Shown here: positions 35,946-44,667 of the stretch, in pieces | Layout of the letters: every line of letters begins with the position of its first letter | Position numbering within the stretch: the first letter of the stretch is position 1 | Assembly: GCA_029573235.1 (NCBI GenBank) | Contig: JAKQGX010000006.1 | Span: forward strand, 1 to 45,854 | Origin: Bacteroidota bacterium | GTDB lineage: Bacteria > Bacteroidota > Bacteroidia > Chitinophagales > Chitinophagaceae | Length of the DNA stretch: 45,854 nucleotides | Direction of reading: 5' to 3' | Notes under the pieces: model-generated | What the model was told of the DNA's origin: nothing | What the model saw: only the letters and a program-made list of their open reading frames with translations | Databases searched by the model: none | Translations under genes and position numbers: made by a program

Positions 35946-38432
35946 ATGCTCACACTTTCAGAATACACACTTTCCGAAAAAACAAAGCAAGTACTCCACA
36001 TTGCTGCACAACTTGCCAAAGAAAATCTGCACGACTGCTACAGTGCAGCCCATGTTCTAAAAGCATTGCTGCACAAGGATTTTCCTATACTTAAATTCCT
36101 AGAAGCACAGGGTGTGGATGTCTTTTACTTAGAAGAATGGGCAGAAATAAGAATGGAAAGCTATCCACGATCAGGAAAGCCGGTGGACATGCCTGTAGCC
36201 GATGAAGATTTAGAACCCGTATTTAAAGAAGCAGACCACCTGCACCTAAAGCTACATTACAATACAATAGAGCCGGAATGCCTGCTCATAGCGCTTTCTA
36301 CAGCAGGGGTCATATTTTCTTACGACCAATTAAAAACCTACCCCGTAACTTCCACACAGCTTTTGCAATGGTATGAATCAGGGCAAACCGTAGCTCCGAA
36401 CAATACAGCTAACAGCAAAGATATAAAACGACAAACCGCCAATGCCAGTTTTGAAGCCATTCAAAAATACTGTATTGATAAACTTGCTGAAGCGAAGTCC
36501 AATATAGATACACAAAATCCCATTATTGGTAGAGACAAAGAAATACGCCAGATATGTGAAATCATTTCCCGAAAAAACAAATCGAACGTAATCATTACCG
36601 GCGAAAGTGGTGTGGGCAAAACGGTGCTGTTAGATGGCTTTGCTATGGCAGTAGCAACAGACCGAGTGCCGCAACATTTACGTGGCGTAGCAATTTACGA
36701 ATTGGACAACGGTGCCCTTATGGCGGGTGCTGCCTATAAAGGTGAGGTTGAAGACCGTATTCGGAAAATCATTCAAGAATTATCCCGATTAGAAAAACCT
36801 ATTTTATTTATTGACGAGATTCATACGCTCATTGATAAAAATACCCCTAATGGCGGTGCCACCAGCATTTTGAAAGCGGAGCTGGCAAAAGGAATACTAA
36901 CCGTTATTGGAACCACAACGGTGGATGAATACCGAAAAAGTATTGAAAAAGACGAAACATTCAGTAGGAGATTTGAGGTTATAAAAATCACAGAACCGGA
37001 TAGTACTGTGGCTGAAAAGATGCTACGCAACCAAGCTGAAAATTATCAAAAACACCATGAGTTAAGCATCAATGATTCAGTATTTGGTGAAACCATAAAG
37101 CTCGCTAAGCGCTTTATTAAAGATCGAAAACTGCCCGATAGTGCTCTCGACCTTTTAGACCGTACGATGGCTGTGTGTCGAATGATGGCAGATACCGCTC
37201 ATCAAGATATTGAAACCGTAAAGAACAAGCTTAAAGAATTGGGTGAAACACCAGCAGAAGAGCAGTTGCAATGGCTGTATCATGAGATAAAAACAGGATT
37301 TAGCCCGGTGTTATTAGCCCGTCACAACGAAGAAACAGAGTTTAACAAACTTAAGGGGACAGAAGAAATGAAACAGTTTCTTCACCAGATGCTTGATAGC
37401 CTTACTTCCATTGCACAAACCGTAAAAACTACTATTGACGATACCGATTTGAAAGCGGTAGTTGCCAACATTACCGGTATTCCAATAGGTAAAATACAAA
37501 CCAGCGAACAACAACGATTGGTGAATATGGAAAACCATCTTCGCGAGCGCGTCATTGGACAAGACCATGCCTTGAAAATTGTTTCAGATGCTATATTGGA
37601 AAGTCGCTCCGGGCTCAACAAAGCCGGACAACCCATCGCTTCTTTCTTTTTCTTAGGACCCACCGGAACCGGAAAAACAGAGTTGGCAAAATCATTGGCG
37701 GAATTTCTGTTTCAAGATGAAAATTCAATCATTCGATTTGATATGAGTGAATTCAAGGAAGAGCACTCAGCGGCACTATTATACGGCGCTCCTCCTGGAT
37801 ATGTGGGCTATGAAGAAGGGGGTATGTTAGTCAACAAAATTCGTCAACAACCCTATGCTATAGTCTTGTTTGATGAAATAGAAAAAGCGCATCCCTCCGT
37901 GTTTGACATCTTTTTACAAATATTGGATGAGGGTAAAATGCACGACCGACTGGGCAAAGAAGGTGATTTTTCGAATGCAGTCATTCTCTTCACCTCCAAT
38001 ATCGGTGCAGAGCACATCATTCAAAGTTTTGGTGAGGGCATAGTACCCAAGTCAGATGAATTGATGGAAATAATGACTCGATATTTTCGTCCGGAGTTTT
38101 TAGCAAGGGTAACAGAAATAGTACCTTTTGCACCGGTGAGCAAAGAAAATGTAGTTCGGATTTTCAACATCCACCTCAAGCCACTCATCAAACAATTAGA
38201 GCAACAAGGCATCAACCTTACCGTTACACCTGCAGCACAAGAACATTTGGCAAATTTAGGATTCACACCCAAATACGGTGTACGCCCATTGAAAGGAGCT
38301 ATACGAACCGCATTACGCAAACCACTGAGCAGAATGATTATCAATCAAGAGGTAAAAAATGGGCAATCTGTTACGGTGGACGTTAAAGAAAGTGATGGAA
38401 AAAAAGAACTTACTTGGGAGGTAAATGGGTAA
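35946..38432 (+). CDS. tssH: Type VI sheath-recycling ATPase TssH (ClpV)
   Basis: 828 residues from ATG 35946. A TTG nine bases earlier is possible. A ClpB-type AAA+ protein that unfolds contracted TssBC sheath. The N-domain (about 1-150) binds sheath. AAA-1 has GESGVGKT (about 219-226) and ILFIDEIHTL, and AAA-2 has GPTGTGKT (about 571), IVLFDEIEKAHPSVFDIFLQILDEG and YGVRPLKGAI (sensor 2). The middle domain is shorter than in ClpB, which is typical of ClpV. It is followed by a 115-base gap with a possible -7 box (TAACTTTA, 38502-38509) before tssB. Confidence 0.94.
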   Translation: MLTLSEYTLSEKTKQVLHIAAQLAKENLHDCYSAAHVLKALLHKDFPILKFLEAQGVDVFYLEEWAEIRMESYPRSGKPVDMPVADEDLEPVFKEADHLHLKLHYNTIEPECLLIALSTAGVIFSYDQLKTYPVTSTQLLQWYESGQTVAPNNTANSKDIKRQTANASFEAIQKYCIDKLAEAKSNIDTQNPIIGRDKEIRQICEIISRKNKSNVIITGESGVGKTVLLDGFAMAVATDRVPQHLRGVAIYELDNGALMAGAAYKGEVEDRIRKIIQELSRLEKPILFIDEIHTLIDKNTPNGGATSILKAELAKGILTVIGTTTVDEYRKSIEKDETFSRRFEVIKITEPDSTVAEKMLRNQAENYQKHHELSINDSVFGETIKLAKRFIKDRKLPDSALDLLDRTMAVCRMMADTAHQDIETVKNKLKELGETPAEEQLQWLYHEIKTGFSPVLLARHNEETEFNKLKGTEEMKQFLHQMLDSLTSIAQTVKTTIDDTDLKAVVANITGIPIGKIQTSEQQRLVNMENHLRERVIGQDHALKIVSDAILESRSGLNKAGQPIASFFFLGPTGTGKTELAKSLAEFLFQDENSIIRFDMSEFKEEHSAALLYGAPPGYVGYEEGGMLVNKIRQQPYAIVLFDEIEKAHPSVFDIFLQILDEGKMHDRLGKEGDFSNAVILFTSNIGAEHIIQSFGEGIVPKSDELMEIMTRYFRPEFLARVTEIVPFAPVSKENVVRIFNIHLKPLIKQLEQQGINLTVTPAAQEHLANLGFTPKYGVRPLKGAIRTALRKPLSRMIINQEVKNGQSVTVDVKESDGKKELTWEVNG

Positions 38433-38547
38433 TCATTGCCGTGTACATGCAACATAACAATAAAGCAGTATTAATACGCTACTATTAAACAAAAAAAATT
38501 GTAACTTTAAACTATAACCATTAATACCATTTCTAAAACAATTCTAT

Positions 38548-39000
38548 ATGATGGACAGTAATTACGGTATCGGCGGCAACGAAGTGAAAACAGATGCCAG
38601 TGAAGCATTTGCCGACATACCACAGAACCGCACCTTGATGGCTGAAAAACTCACCAAAGACGCACCTGTAAAACCTCAAATTGTACATGGGTTACAGACA
38701 ATTACACAGGTATTTGAACACTACAAGCCTACGGTAGAAGTAGCATTTGAAAATGCTGATGGGCTGACCACAAAAGAAACATTGCACTTTGGAGGGCTGG
38801 AGGATTTCGGCATGAAGGGTATCACCAATCAAAGTGAATTTCTGAAAGACAATGCGGCTCAAAAAGACGAATACATGAAGATTATGAAGCAGCTGAAAAC
38901 AAATAAAATCTTAAAATCAGCGCTTGCAGACAATGATGCCAAAGCTGCTTTGCTTGACACACTACAGAGCATGATTAGCGAATTGCAAAACAATAAATAA
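38548..39000 (+). CDS. tssB: Type VI sheath small subunit TssB
   Basis: 150 residues from ATG 38548 (a second ATG follows directly). It contains VHGLQTITQVFEHYKPTVEV, LHFGGLEDFGMKGI and a C-terminal helical region (YMKIMKQLKTNKIL...LLDTLQSMISEL), the TssB/VipA layout. With TssC it forms the contractile sheath around the TssD tube. Eight bases separate it from tssD3. Confidence 0.92.
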   Translation: MMDSNYGIGGNEVKTDASEAFADIPQNRTLMAEKLTKDAPVKPQIVHGLQTITQVFEHYKPTVEVAFENADGLTTKETLHFGGLEDFGMKGITNQSEFLKDNAAQKDEYMKIMKQLKTNKILKSALADNDAKAALLDTLQSMISELQNNK

Positions 39001-39008
39001 ACATCACC

Positions 39009-39701
39009 ATGTCATTTCAAGCATTTCTGTCGTTAGAAGGAAGTAGTGCACAAGGAGGTGCAACACCTTTTGGATATCCCGTATTGGAATGCGAATTTGA
39101 GGTTTCCCAAGGTGTAAGTAGTAACAACCTGCCCAACCGTGCTACCGAAATCAGTCCAATTCACTTGGTCGTAGAATCCACTAATAGCAACGAACTATTA
39201 GAATGGGGAATGACTAATATCACCAAGAATGGCAACATCCGGTTTACAAAGCGCGACGCCTCTTCTCCATTGAAAACACTGTCCTTTGGAAATGCTTTTT
39301 GCATTCGATACAAAGAATGTTTCAATTCTACCGGGGAGCTTCCCATGCGTATTCATATTACTATTTCACCTTTTTATGTTGAGATGCAAGGGATAGAATT
39401 GCAGCAGCGGTGGACTGGTTTCCGGGCTTCCTCCTCTTCGAGTAGTTCAAATCACGAAACAACTACATCTCCACAACGAGAAGAAAATGAAAGAAGCCAA
39501 CATACCAATACTTCGGATAGTGATAGTGACTCTAATAATGAAAGAACTAATAGATCTTCCGAAAGAAGCCAACATACCAATACTTCGGATAGCAACACTA
39601 CCTCCGGTGGCAGAAGCGAAGAACACGCCAATCGGGAGCATGATAACGAAGATCACAAACAAGAGGATGCCAGTAACGACATTCCCAGCTTTAGACCATA
39701 A
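39009..39701 (+). CDS. tssD: Divergent TssD (Hcp) with long low-complexity tail
   Basis: 230 residues, ATG start. Residues 1-135 match the TssD fold: MSFQAFLSLEGSSAQ, a CEFEVSQ strand, NSNELLEWGMTNITKNGNIRFTKRD, LKTLSFGNAFCIRYKECFNSTGE. From about 138 on the protein is Ser/Asn/Glu/His-rich, highly polar, probably disordered, and contains the 11-residue unit ERSQHTNTSDS twice. The tail is absent from the two 128-residue TssD proteins. Encoded between the two sheath genes, it may act as a sheath-associated or tube-capping variant or carry cargo. Confidence 0.82.
   Translation: MSFQAFLSLEGSSAQGGATPFGYPVLECEFEVSQGVSSNNLPNRATEISPIHLVVESTNSNELLEWGMTNITKNGNIRFTKRDASSPLKTLSFGNAFCIRYKECFNSTGELPMRIHITISPFYVEMQGIELQQRWTGFRASSSSSSSNHETTTSPQREENERSQHTNTSDSDSDSNNERTNRSSERSQHTNTSDSNTTSGGRSEEHANREHDNEDHKQEDASNDIPSFRP
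39489..39520 (+). repeat. 32-bp direct repeat in the tssD3 tail, unit 1
   Basis: Exactly identical at the base level to 39561-39592, 72 bases (24 codons) apart and in the same frame. Recombination between units would delete or add 24 codons without a frameshift. Confidence 0.9.
39561..39592 (+). repeat. 32-bp direct repeat in the tssD3 tail, unit 2
   Basis: Second unit of the repeat at 39489-39520. Synonymous positions are also identical, which points to recent duplication or ongoing conversion. Confidence 0.9.
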
Positions 39702-39751
39702 CTACATTTCTATATAAAAAGAATATTAAGCTACTCTAAAACAATTACTCC

Positions 39752-41137
39752 ATGAGCGAACAACTAGAACAAAGCAACAGCGAACAATTACAACCCCAAG
39801 CCCGAGAAGCTGGAAGAGAGATAAAAAATCCATTAGAACTACTTAAAAATAGTTCTGAGAAATTGGCAAAGTTTGGTGGTTTTGATTTAATAGAATCTAC
39901 CATAGAAGGTACTCAAAACTTGAACCCAGATCGAAAAGCCAGGAGAAACATCTTCCTAACTGAGTCTCAAAAAAAAGGAGAAAGAGAAGCACTGTTAAAA
40001 GCATTATCTCTTTGGGCAAAAGTGTTGGAATCTTCCAATGACATTACCGATATGGTAAACACATGTGAAGAAAAAGCAGCGCTAAGCGAAAAATTATTAC
40101 ACGATAATCTAGCCAAAGCTGTAGAAGAAACGAAAGACTTAGAACGCTCTTATAGAAATGTCGCATTATTCTTCAAAAACACAGAATCAGACAAGCTAAA
40201 GAATGTCTCCTTTATTAACTGCGAACTAGACCAAATGAAAGATTTGGACAACACTAGATTTATTGATGCGGTGGGAGAAGAACTAAAACAAAACTATGAT
40301 CGTTTAGACCTCCGAAATAACTACAGCATACTCGTGATGCCGGGCTATCTTGGTTCCAATAAAGTATTAGAAAAATGGGCAAAGCTTGCACATGAAAACA
40401 AGGTAATGATGGTTACCGATTTCGAGCATCTTGATGCACCTGACGATGTCATGGAAATGTTTGAACTCGCAAATCTTACCGGTGGCGACAAATATCGCTC
40501 CAACGTTATGATGACTTGTAACTGGCTCGTAGGCCGTGGTAAATTTGATGAATTAGGCGAAGAAGATGATCTGTATGTACCGCCTTCCGGAGCCTTGGCA
40601 GGAAAAGTGTACAAAACACTGATGAGCCAAGTGACAGCCGGTAAAAAATTTGGTAGCATGAATGAAACGGATGGAGTGAAATTTGAATTAAAGAAAAGCG
40701 AAATAGCTAATTTGGAAAAAATGGGTTTGGTGCCTATGGTAAAAGAGTATGGTAAGGTAATGGCCTTCTCTGCCAAAACACTTTTTAATGGAGACAACCT
40801 GGGGTTACAAACCTATTCAGTAGTTCGCGTTTTCGACTATGTAACCAAAGTATTGATGGACTTCCTAAACCGTCGTGCATTCGAAAATTTTAACGCCAAT
40901 ACCCGCAAGGATTTAATGAATCAGATTGTAAAATTCTTAGACGGCATCACCGGACCAGATAAATTGATTGAAGATTTCACCATCCGCCGCTTCGAACAAG
41001 ACCCTGTACAAAAAGACAAAATACATCTGGATATACACATGAAACCCTATTTCCCTGCTAAAAACTTTATGATTAAGATGGAAGGGCAAAAGGGTGATGA
41101 TGGCACCGAATGGGATACCAAATACGACCAACAGTAA
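39752..41137 (+). CDS. tssC: Type VI sheath large subunit TssC
   Basis: 461 residues, ATG start. Subtype iii VipB: a disordered polar N-terminus (1-25), the sheath body with YSILVMPGYLGSNKVLEKWAKLAHENKVMMVTDFEHLDAPDDVMEMF, SNVMMTCNWLVGRGKFDELGEEDDLYVPPSGALAGKVY, LQTYSVVRVFDYVTKVLMDFLNRRAFENFN, and a C-terminal strand region HLDIHMKPYFPAKNFMIKMEG. It is last in the forward arm and followed by a strong terminator. Confidence 0.93.
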   Translation: MSEQLEQSNSEQLQPQAREAGREIKNPLELLKNSSEKLAKFGGFDLIESTIEGTQNLNPDRKARRNIFLTESQKKGEREALLKALSLWAKVLESSNDITDMVNTCEEKAALSEKLLHDNLAKAVEETKDLERSYRNVALFFKNTESDKLKNVSFINCELDQMKDLDNTRFIDAVGEELKQNYDRLDLRNNYSILVMPGYLGSNKVLEKWAKLAHENKVMMVTDFEHLDAPDDVMEMFELANLTGGDKYRSNVMMTCNWLVGRGKFDELGEEDDLYVPPSGALAGKVYKTLMSQVTAGKKFGSMNETDGVKFELKKSEIANLEKMGLVPMVKEYGKVMAFSAKTLFNGDNLGLQTYSVVRVFDYVTKVLMDFLNRRAFENFNANTRKDLMNQIVKFLDGITGPDKLIEDFTIRRFEQDPVQKDKIHLDIHMKPYFPAKNFMIKMEGQKGDDGTEWDTKYDQQ

Positions 41138-41169
41138 CTTTATACATACAAGGTAATTACCCACAATAT

Positions 41170-41206
41170 CAATATCCACCAGACAAACCTAGTGGATATT
41201 GTTTTC
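41170..41206 (+). terminator. Rho-independent terminator after tssC
   Basis: CAATATCCAC (41170-41179) pairs with GTGGATATTG (41192-41201), followed by TTTTCT. It closes the forward T6SS arm. Confidence 0.85.
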
Positions 41207-41240
41207 TACATGAATAGCTATGAACTGACCATCCATAACC

Positions 41241-41276
41241 AAAAATTAAAGCTGCTCATTTTGAGAGCAGCTTTAA
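41241..41276 (-). terminator. Rho-independent terminator of the phaE-like gene
   Basis: TTAAAGCTGCTC (41246-41257) and GAGCAGCTTTAA (41265-41276) form a perfect 12-bp stem with a seven-base loop. On the reverse strand it is followed by TTTTT (41241-41245). Confidence 0.85.
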
Positions 41277-41294
41277 CCAGATAAACTATGAGAA

Positions 41295-42779
41295 TTACTT
41301 CTTGCTAGTAGATTTCTTAGAAGAAGTAGTTTTTGCTGTTTCTTCTACTTCTTCAGTAGTGATGTCCAGCATTTTTTCTAACTGACGAACTTGTTTTTTA
41401 AGATCGTAGATGGTTTTGTACATTTCATCCATTTCGCTGCGAGTAGCTACAGGAATACCGGTCATGAATTTCTCCATTTGCACTTCGATATCCTTGCGCA
41501 ATTTCAATTGCATAGCGCTCACCTCAGCCATCAACTCGCTGTAGTTATCGCTTTCAAACAATTCAACGAAAGTTTTGTCGCTTATGTTCATCCATTCTTG
41601 ATACAATGCCATCATGCTGTTTACATCCTGACCTTTCTGAATCTTAGCAACAATGTTTTGAGCTAAGTTGTCCATCACCTTTGTACCTTGAGCGTACATC
41701 ATGTATTGTAATTCAGCATTTTTGATGTTATAAACAGCAATGCGGTTCGACAAATCTTGCCATTCAACCAAAGTTTTTGATTGAGCATTGGGTGTCATCA
41801 TTTTGGTGAAAGGAGCAACTGCTTCATTCATGCTATTGTAAAATGTATTGTAGCCGTTCATTACGTTACCAAACATTTCAGAAGCATTCATTGGCATAGC
41901 GTTGTTGAACATGTTACGCATTTGCTCGTAGTTATTCCAATTGCTTTGAGTTGCTTGCTTCAAATTATTTTGAAACACTTCGGTTGTTTGTTGCATGTAC
42001 TGGCGAGTAGTATCAGGCATAAAACCGAAAAATTTGTCCATCATTTCTTTGTACGCTACCGGATTCATCCATTGTTTGTAAACATCCATATTGAATGTTT
42101 TATCTTGAATGGATTTCCACATCGGCATCCATAATTCGTAAAATTTTGAAAAACCTTCTGTGGCATTCAGCATGTTTTTGTAAACATCTTGAGTAGTGCC
42201 ATTCTGAAGATTTTCTTGGTATTTAGCAAAGCTTTTGTTCAAGATTTCATTGTACTGATTAAAAATGCTTGTCCAATTTTGAGAAGCGTTTTTCCAAGAA
42301 TCCATATTGAACATATTGTTCATCTGTTGCAAACCATTGAACCAATTTTGAGTATTGTTCATATTGCTCATCCAGTTGCTCCAATTGTTCATCATGTTAT
42401 TCCACATTTCCATTGGGTTTCCAGTAGTAGCATTTTTGCTAGTGTTCATAGCATTTTGAAAAAAGCTAGTGTTCATATCCCACATTTGCTTAGCTTGGTT
42501 CATTTGGTTGTTAAACCAATTTTGATAATACTCGTTCATTTGAGTAGTGTTTTTTTGAAAAGTATCATTCAAGTTAGTGCCTTTTTCTGATACTTTATTG
42601 AAAATGTTTTTTTGATTGTCCAACCAGTTTTTGTACCATTCTGTTCCTTTGGCAATTGTTTCATTCACATAGGTATTACCGTTTGTGAGTTTCTTTGTGT
42701 TTTCTACCAATGTGTCCATAGCAGTTTTTTGTGATTCTACCATTGTGTCCACAAGGTTTTTGTTGTTTTGGTTAGCCAT
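41295..42779 (-). CDS. PhaE-like polyhydroxyalkanoate synthase subunit
   Basis: 494 residues, ATG start. The C-terminal ~110 residues match class III synthase subunit PhaE: LYQEWMNISDKTFVELFESDNYSELMAE, then MTGIPVATRSEMDEMYKTIYDLKKQVRQLEKML, a coiled coil that binds PhaC. The Lys/Ser/Thr-rich end (SSKKSTSKK) is disordered. The first ~350 residues are unusual: extremely rich in Asn, Met, Gln and Trp, with recurring QMN, WNNMMNNW and NTQNW clusters, suggesting an amphipathic granule-surface or phasin-like layer. PhaE proteins are usually about 350 residues. No phaC gene is in the window. Confidence 0.7.
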   Translation of the reverse strand: MANQNNKNLVDTMVESQKTAMDTLVENTKKLTNGNTYVNETIAKGTEWYKNWLDNQKNIFNKVSEKGTNLNDTFQKNTTQMNEYYQNWFNNQMNQAKQMWDMNTSFFQNAMNTSKNATTGNPMEMWNNMMNNWSNWMSNMNNTQNWFNGLQQMNNMFNMDSWKNASQNWTSIFNQYNEILNKSFAKYQENLQNGTTQDVYKNMLNATEGFSKFYELWMPMWKSIQDKTFNMDVYKQWMNPVAYKEMMDKFFGFMPDTTRQYMQQTTEVFQNNLKQATQSNWNNYEQMRNMFNNAMPMNASEMFGNVMNGYNTFYNSMNEAVAPFTKMMTPNAQSKTLVEWQDLSNRIAVYNIKNAELQYMMYAQGTKVMDNLAQNIVAKIQKGQDVNSMMALYQEWMNISDKTFVELFESDNYSELMAEVSAMQLKLRKDIEVQMEKFMTGIPVATRSEMDEMYKTIYDLKKQVRQLEKMLDITTEEVEETAKTTSSKKSTSKK

Positions 42780-43138
42780 TTTTTTGTTTTTTATTTTTTT
42801 AAAAGATATTGTTTATTATTGTACTTCTATGAAGTAGGTGAATTCCTTTCTAAATTACTCTAATTAAATAGGTGTATTCGGTATGTTTTATTCCTCACCT
42901 TTTGAAATTCGGCGCGAAGGTACGGACTATTATAATATAAAAAAAATATTTTAGTGAAAGAAATGAAAAAGTCCGATACAATTCAGTTACAAAATAATGA
43001 TATCACTAAAAGTAGTTTATACAATAGTAATATCAGAGAAGTGGGAAGCCTCGATTATTATTCCATAAACTAATTCACTTTCATCCCTCCGTAACAAACT
43101 ACAAATCTCTATTTTTGTGGCACTAATATTTTCTACTG
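42780..43138. other. 359-bp divergent intergenic region, phaE-like gene / queE
   Basis: No ORF. On the reverse strand TACCTTCG (42915-42922) is one base off the TAnnTTTG box and would leave a leader of about 130 A/T-rich bases for the phaE-like gene. On the forward strand TATTTTTG (43110-43117) matches the box exactly, 22 bases before queE. The centre is AT-rich with no repeat or stable hairpin that I can see. Confidence 0.45.
43110..43117 (+). promoter_or_regulatory. Possible -7 box of the queE-uppP operon
   Basis: TATTTTTG matches TAnnTTTG exactly, but no TTTG stands at the expected -33 distance. Confidence 0.4.
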
Positions 43139-43747
43139 TTGACTACTGATATAGTGTATCCAGTGATGGAACACTTCTATACATTACAAGGCGAAGGTCA
43201 ATTTTCCGGCTATGCCGCATATTTCATTCGATTGGGTGGCTGCGATGTAGGCTGTGTTTGGTGCGATGTAAAAGAGAGTTGGGATGCCTCATTACACCCC
43301 TCCTATTCTGTTGCAACTATTGTAAACTGGGCAGTTGAGGCACGCGCTACGATAGCTGTTATTACCGGCGGCGAACCATCGATGTATCATTTGTCGCCGC
43401 TGTGTGATGCGCTACGAGAAAAAGGCATCAGGGTGCATATCGAAACATCAGGCTCGCACCCTTTGCAAGGGCATTTTGACTGGGTAACACTTTCACCCAA
43501 AAAATTCAAAGCACCATTGCCAGAAAACTTGTCTTTAGCACATGAACTGAAGGTTGTGGTTTATCACCATTCTGATATTCCATGGGGCGAAGGGTTTGCT
43601 GTAAAGGTACCGGCAACTTGTAGGCTGCTACTACAACCGGAATGGAGCAAGCGAGATGCTATGACTCCATTGATCATTAATTATATCAAACAACATCCAC
43701 GTTGGCAATTATCATTGCAAACCCATAAATTTATCAATATACCGTAA
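43139..43747 (+). CDS. queE: 7-carboxy-7-deazaguanine synthase QueE
   Basis: 202 residues. Radical SAM enzyme converting carboxytetrahydropterin to 7-carboxy-7-deazaguanine on the queuosine (preQ0) path. The cluster motif is C-x3-C-x2-C (Cys35, Cys39, Cys42), preceded by MEHFYTLQGEG and followed by ITGGEP and HIETSGSHPL. The start is TTG 43139. ATG 43166 would begin at MEHFYTLQGEG and lose nine residues that are normal in the family. The uppP start follows after 11 bases. Confidence 0.92.
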   Translation: MTTDIVYPVMEHFYTLQGEGQFSGYAAYFIRLGGCDVGCVWCDVKESWDASLHPSYSVATIVNWAVEARATIAVITGGEPSMYHLSPLCDALREKGIRVHIETSGSHPLQGHFDWVTLSPKKFKAPLPENLSLAHELKVVVYHHSDIPWGEGFAVKVPATCRLLLQPEWSKRDAMTPLIINYIKQHPRWQLSLQTHKFINIP

Positions 43748-43758
43748 CACAACTATAC

Positions 43759-44571
43759 ATGACTATTCTACAAGCTATCCTTATTGCTATTGTTGAAGGG
43801 TTGACAGAATTTTTGCCCGTATCGTCCACTGCACATATGATTTTTACGAGCTCTTTATTACATATTCAAGAAGATGATTTTGTAAAAATGTTTCAAGTAA
43901 GCATTCAATTTGGCGCCATACTCGCGGTGGTTGCGGTATATTGGAAGAAGTTTTTGAATTTTCAAAACCTTCAATTTTATTTTAAGTTGGCAATTGCAGT
44001 GATGCCGGCTTTGGTTTTGGGCTATTTGTTTGACGACTATATCGAATCTGTTTTAGAGAAACCGTTACCCATCGCTATTGTGCTGGTTGTTGGCGGAATA
44101 ATATTACTATTTATCGACACGTTGTTTCAGCAACAAACAGTGCAAGAAGAAGAGCAAATTAGCATTCGTAAAGCCTTGACGATTGGCTTTTGGCAGTGCC
44201 TTGCTATGATGCCCGGCACCAGTCGGTCGGCTGCGTCCATTATTGGGGGTATGCAACAAAAATTGACCCGTTCATTAGCTGCAGAATTCTCCTTCTTTTT
44301 AGCAGTACCAACGATGCTTGCCGTAACAGTGTATTCGGTATTCATAAAAAAATGGGGAGATGCTGCTCAAAAAGGTATCACTATGATTACGGAAGACAAA
44401 GCGCACTTAACTGCCTTTCTGGTGGGCAACATAGTAGCCTTTGTAGTAGCAGTATTGGCTATCAAGTTTTTTATCTCTTTTGTAAAGAAGTATGGATTTA
44501 AGATGTGGGGGTGGTATCGCATTGTAGCCGGTATGTTGATGCTGGTTTTTCTTTATTATCAAGGAAAATAA
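43759..44571 (+). CDS. uppP: Undecaprenyl-diphosphatase UppP
   Basis: 270 residues, ATG start, about eight membrane segments. Dephosphorylates undecaprenyl pyrophosphate so that the carrier can be reused. Both active-site motifs are present: EGLTEFLPVSSTAHMI near the N-terminus and PGTSRSAASIIGG in the middle. Probably co-transcribed with queE. It acts on the product of UppS, encoded at 20941, in the same lipid-carrier cycle. Confidence 0.95.
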   Translation: MTILQAILIAIVEGLTEFLPVSSTAHMIFTSSLLHIQEDDFVKMFQVSIQFGAILAVVAVYWKKFLNFQNLQFYFKLAIAVMPALVLGYLFDDYIESVLEKPLPIAIVLVVGGIILLFIDTLFQQQTVQEEEQISIRKALTIGFWQCLAMMPGTSRSAASIIGGMQQKLTRSLAAEFSFFLAVPTMLAVTVYSVFIKKWGDAAQKGITMITEDKAHLTAFLVGNIVAFVVAVLAIKFFISFVKKYGFKMWGWYRIVAGMLMLVFLYYQGK

Positions 44572-44667
44572 ACGAATGCGCCCTACTCTTTTGGTCAAAA
44601 AAACTTCATTCCAATAAGCAACTATTTCAGCAAATTGTTTTCAATAATTTTCAACTAATCGTACACT

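Noticed and set aside
41391-42590. Several forward ORFs rich in His/Ile/Val/Leu opposite the phaE-like gene
   Set aside because: They are antisense products of the Asn/Met/Trp-rich codons of the reverse-strand gene, and none has a recognisable domain.
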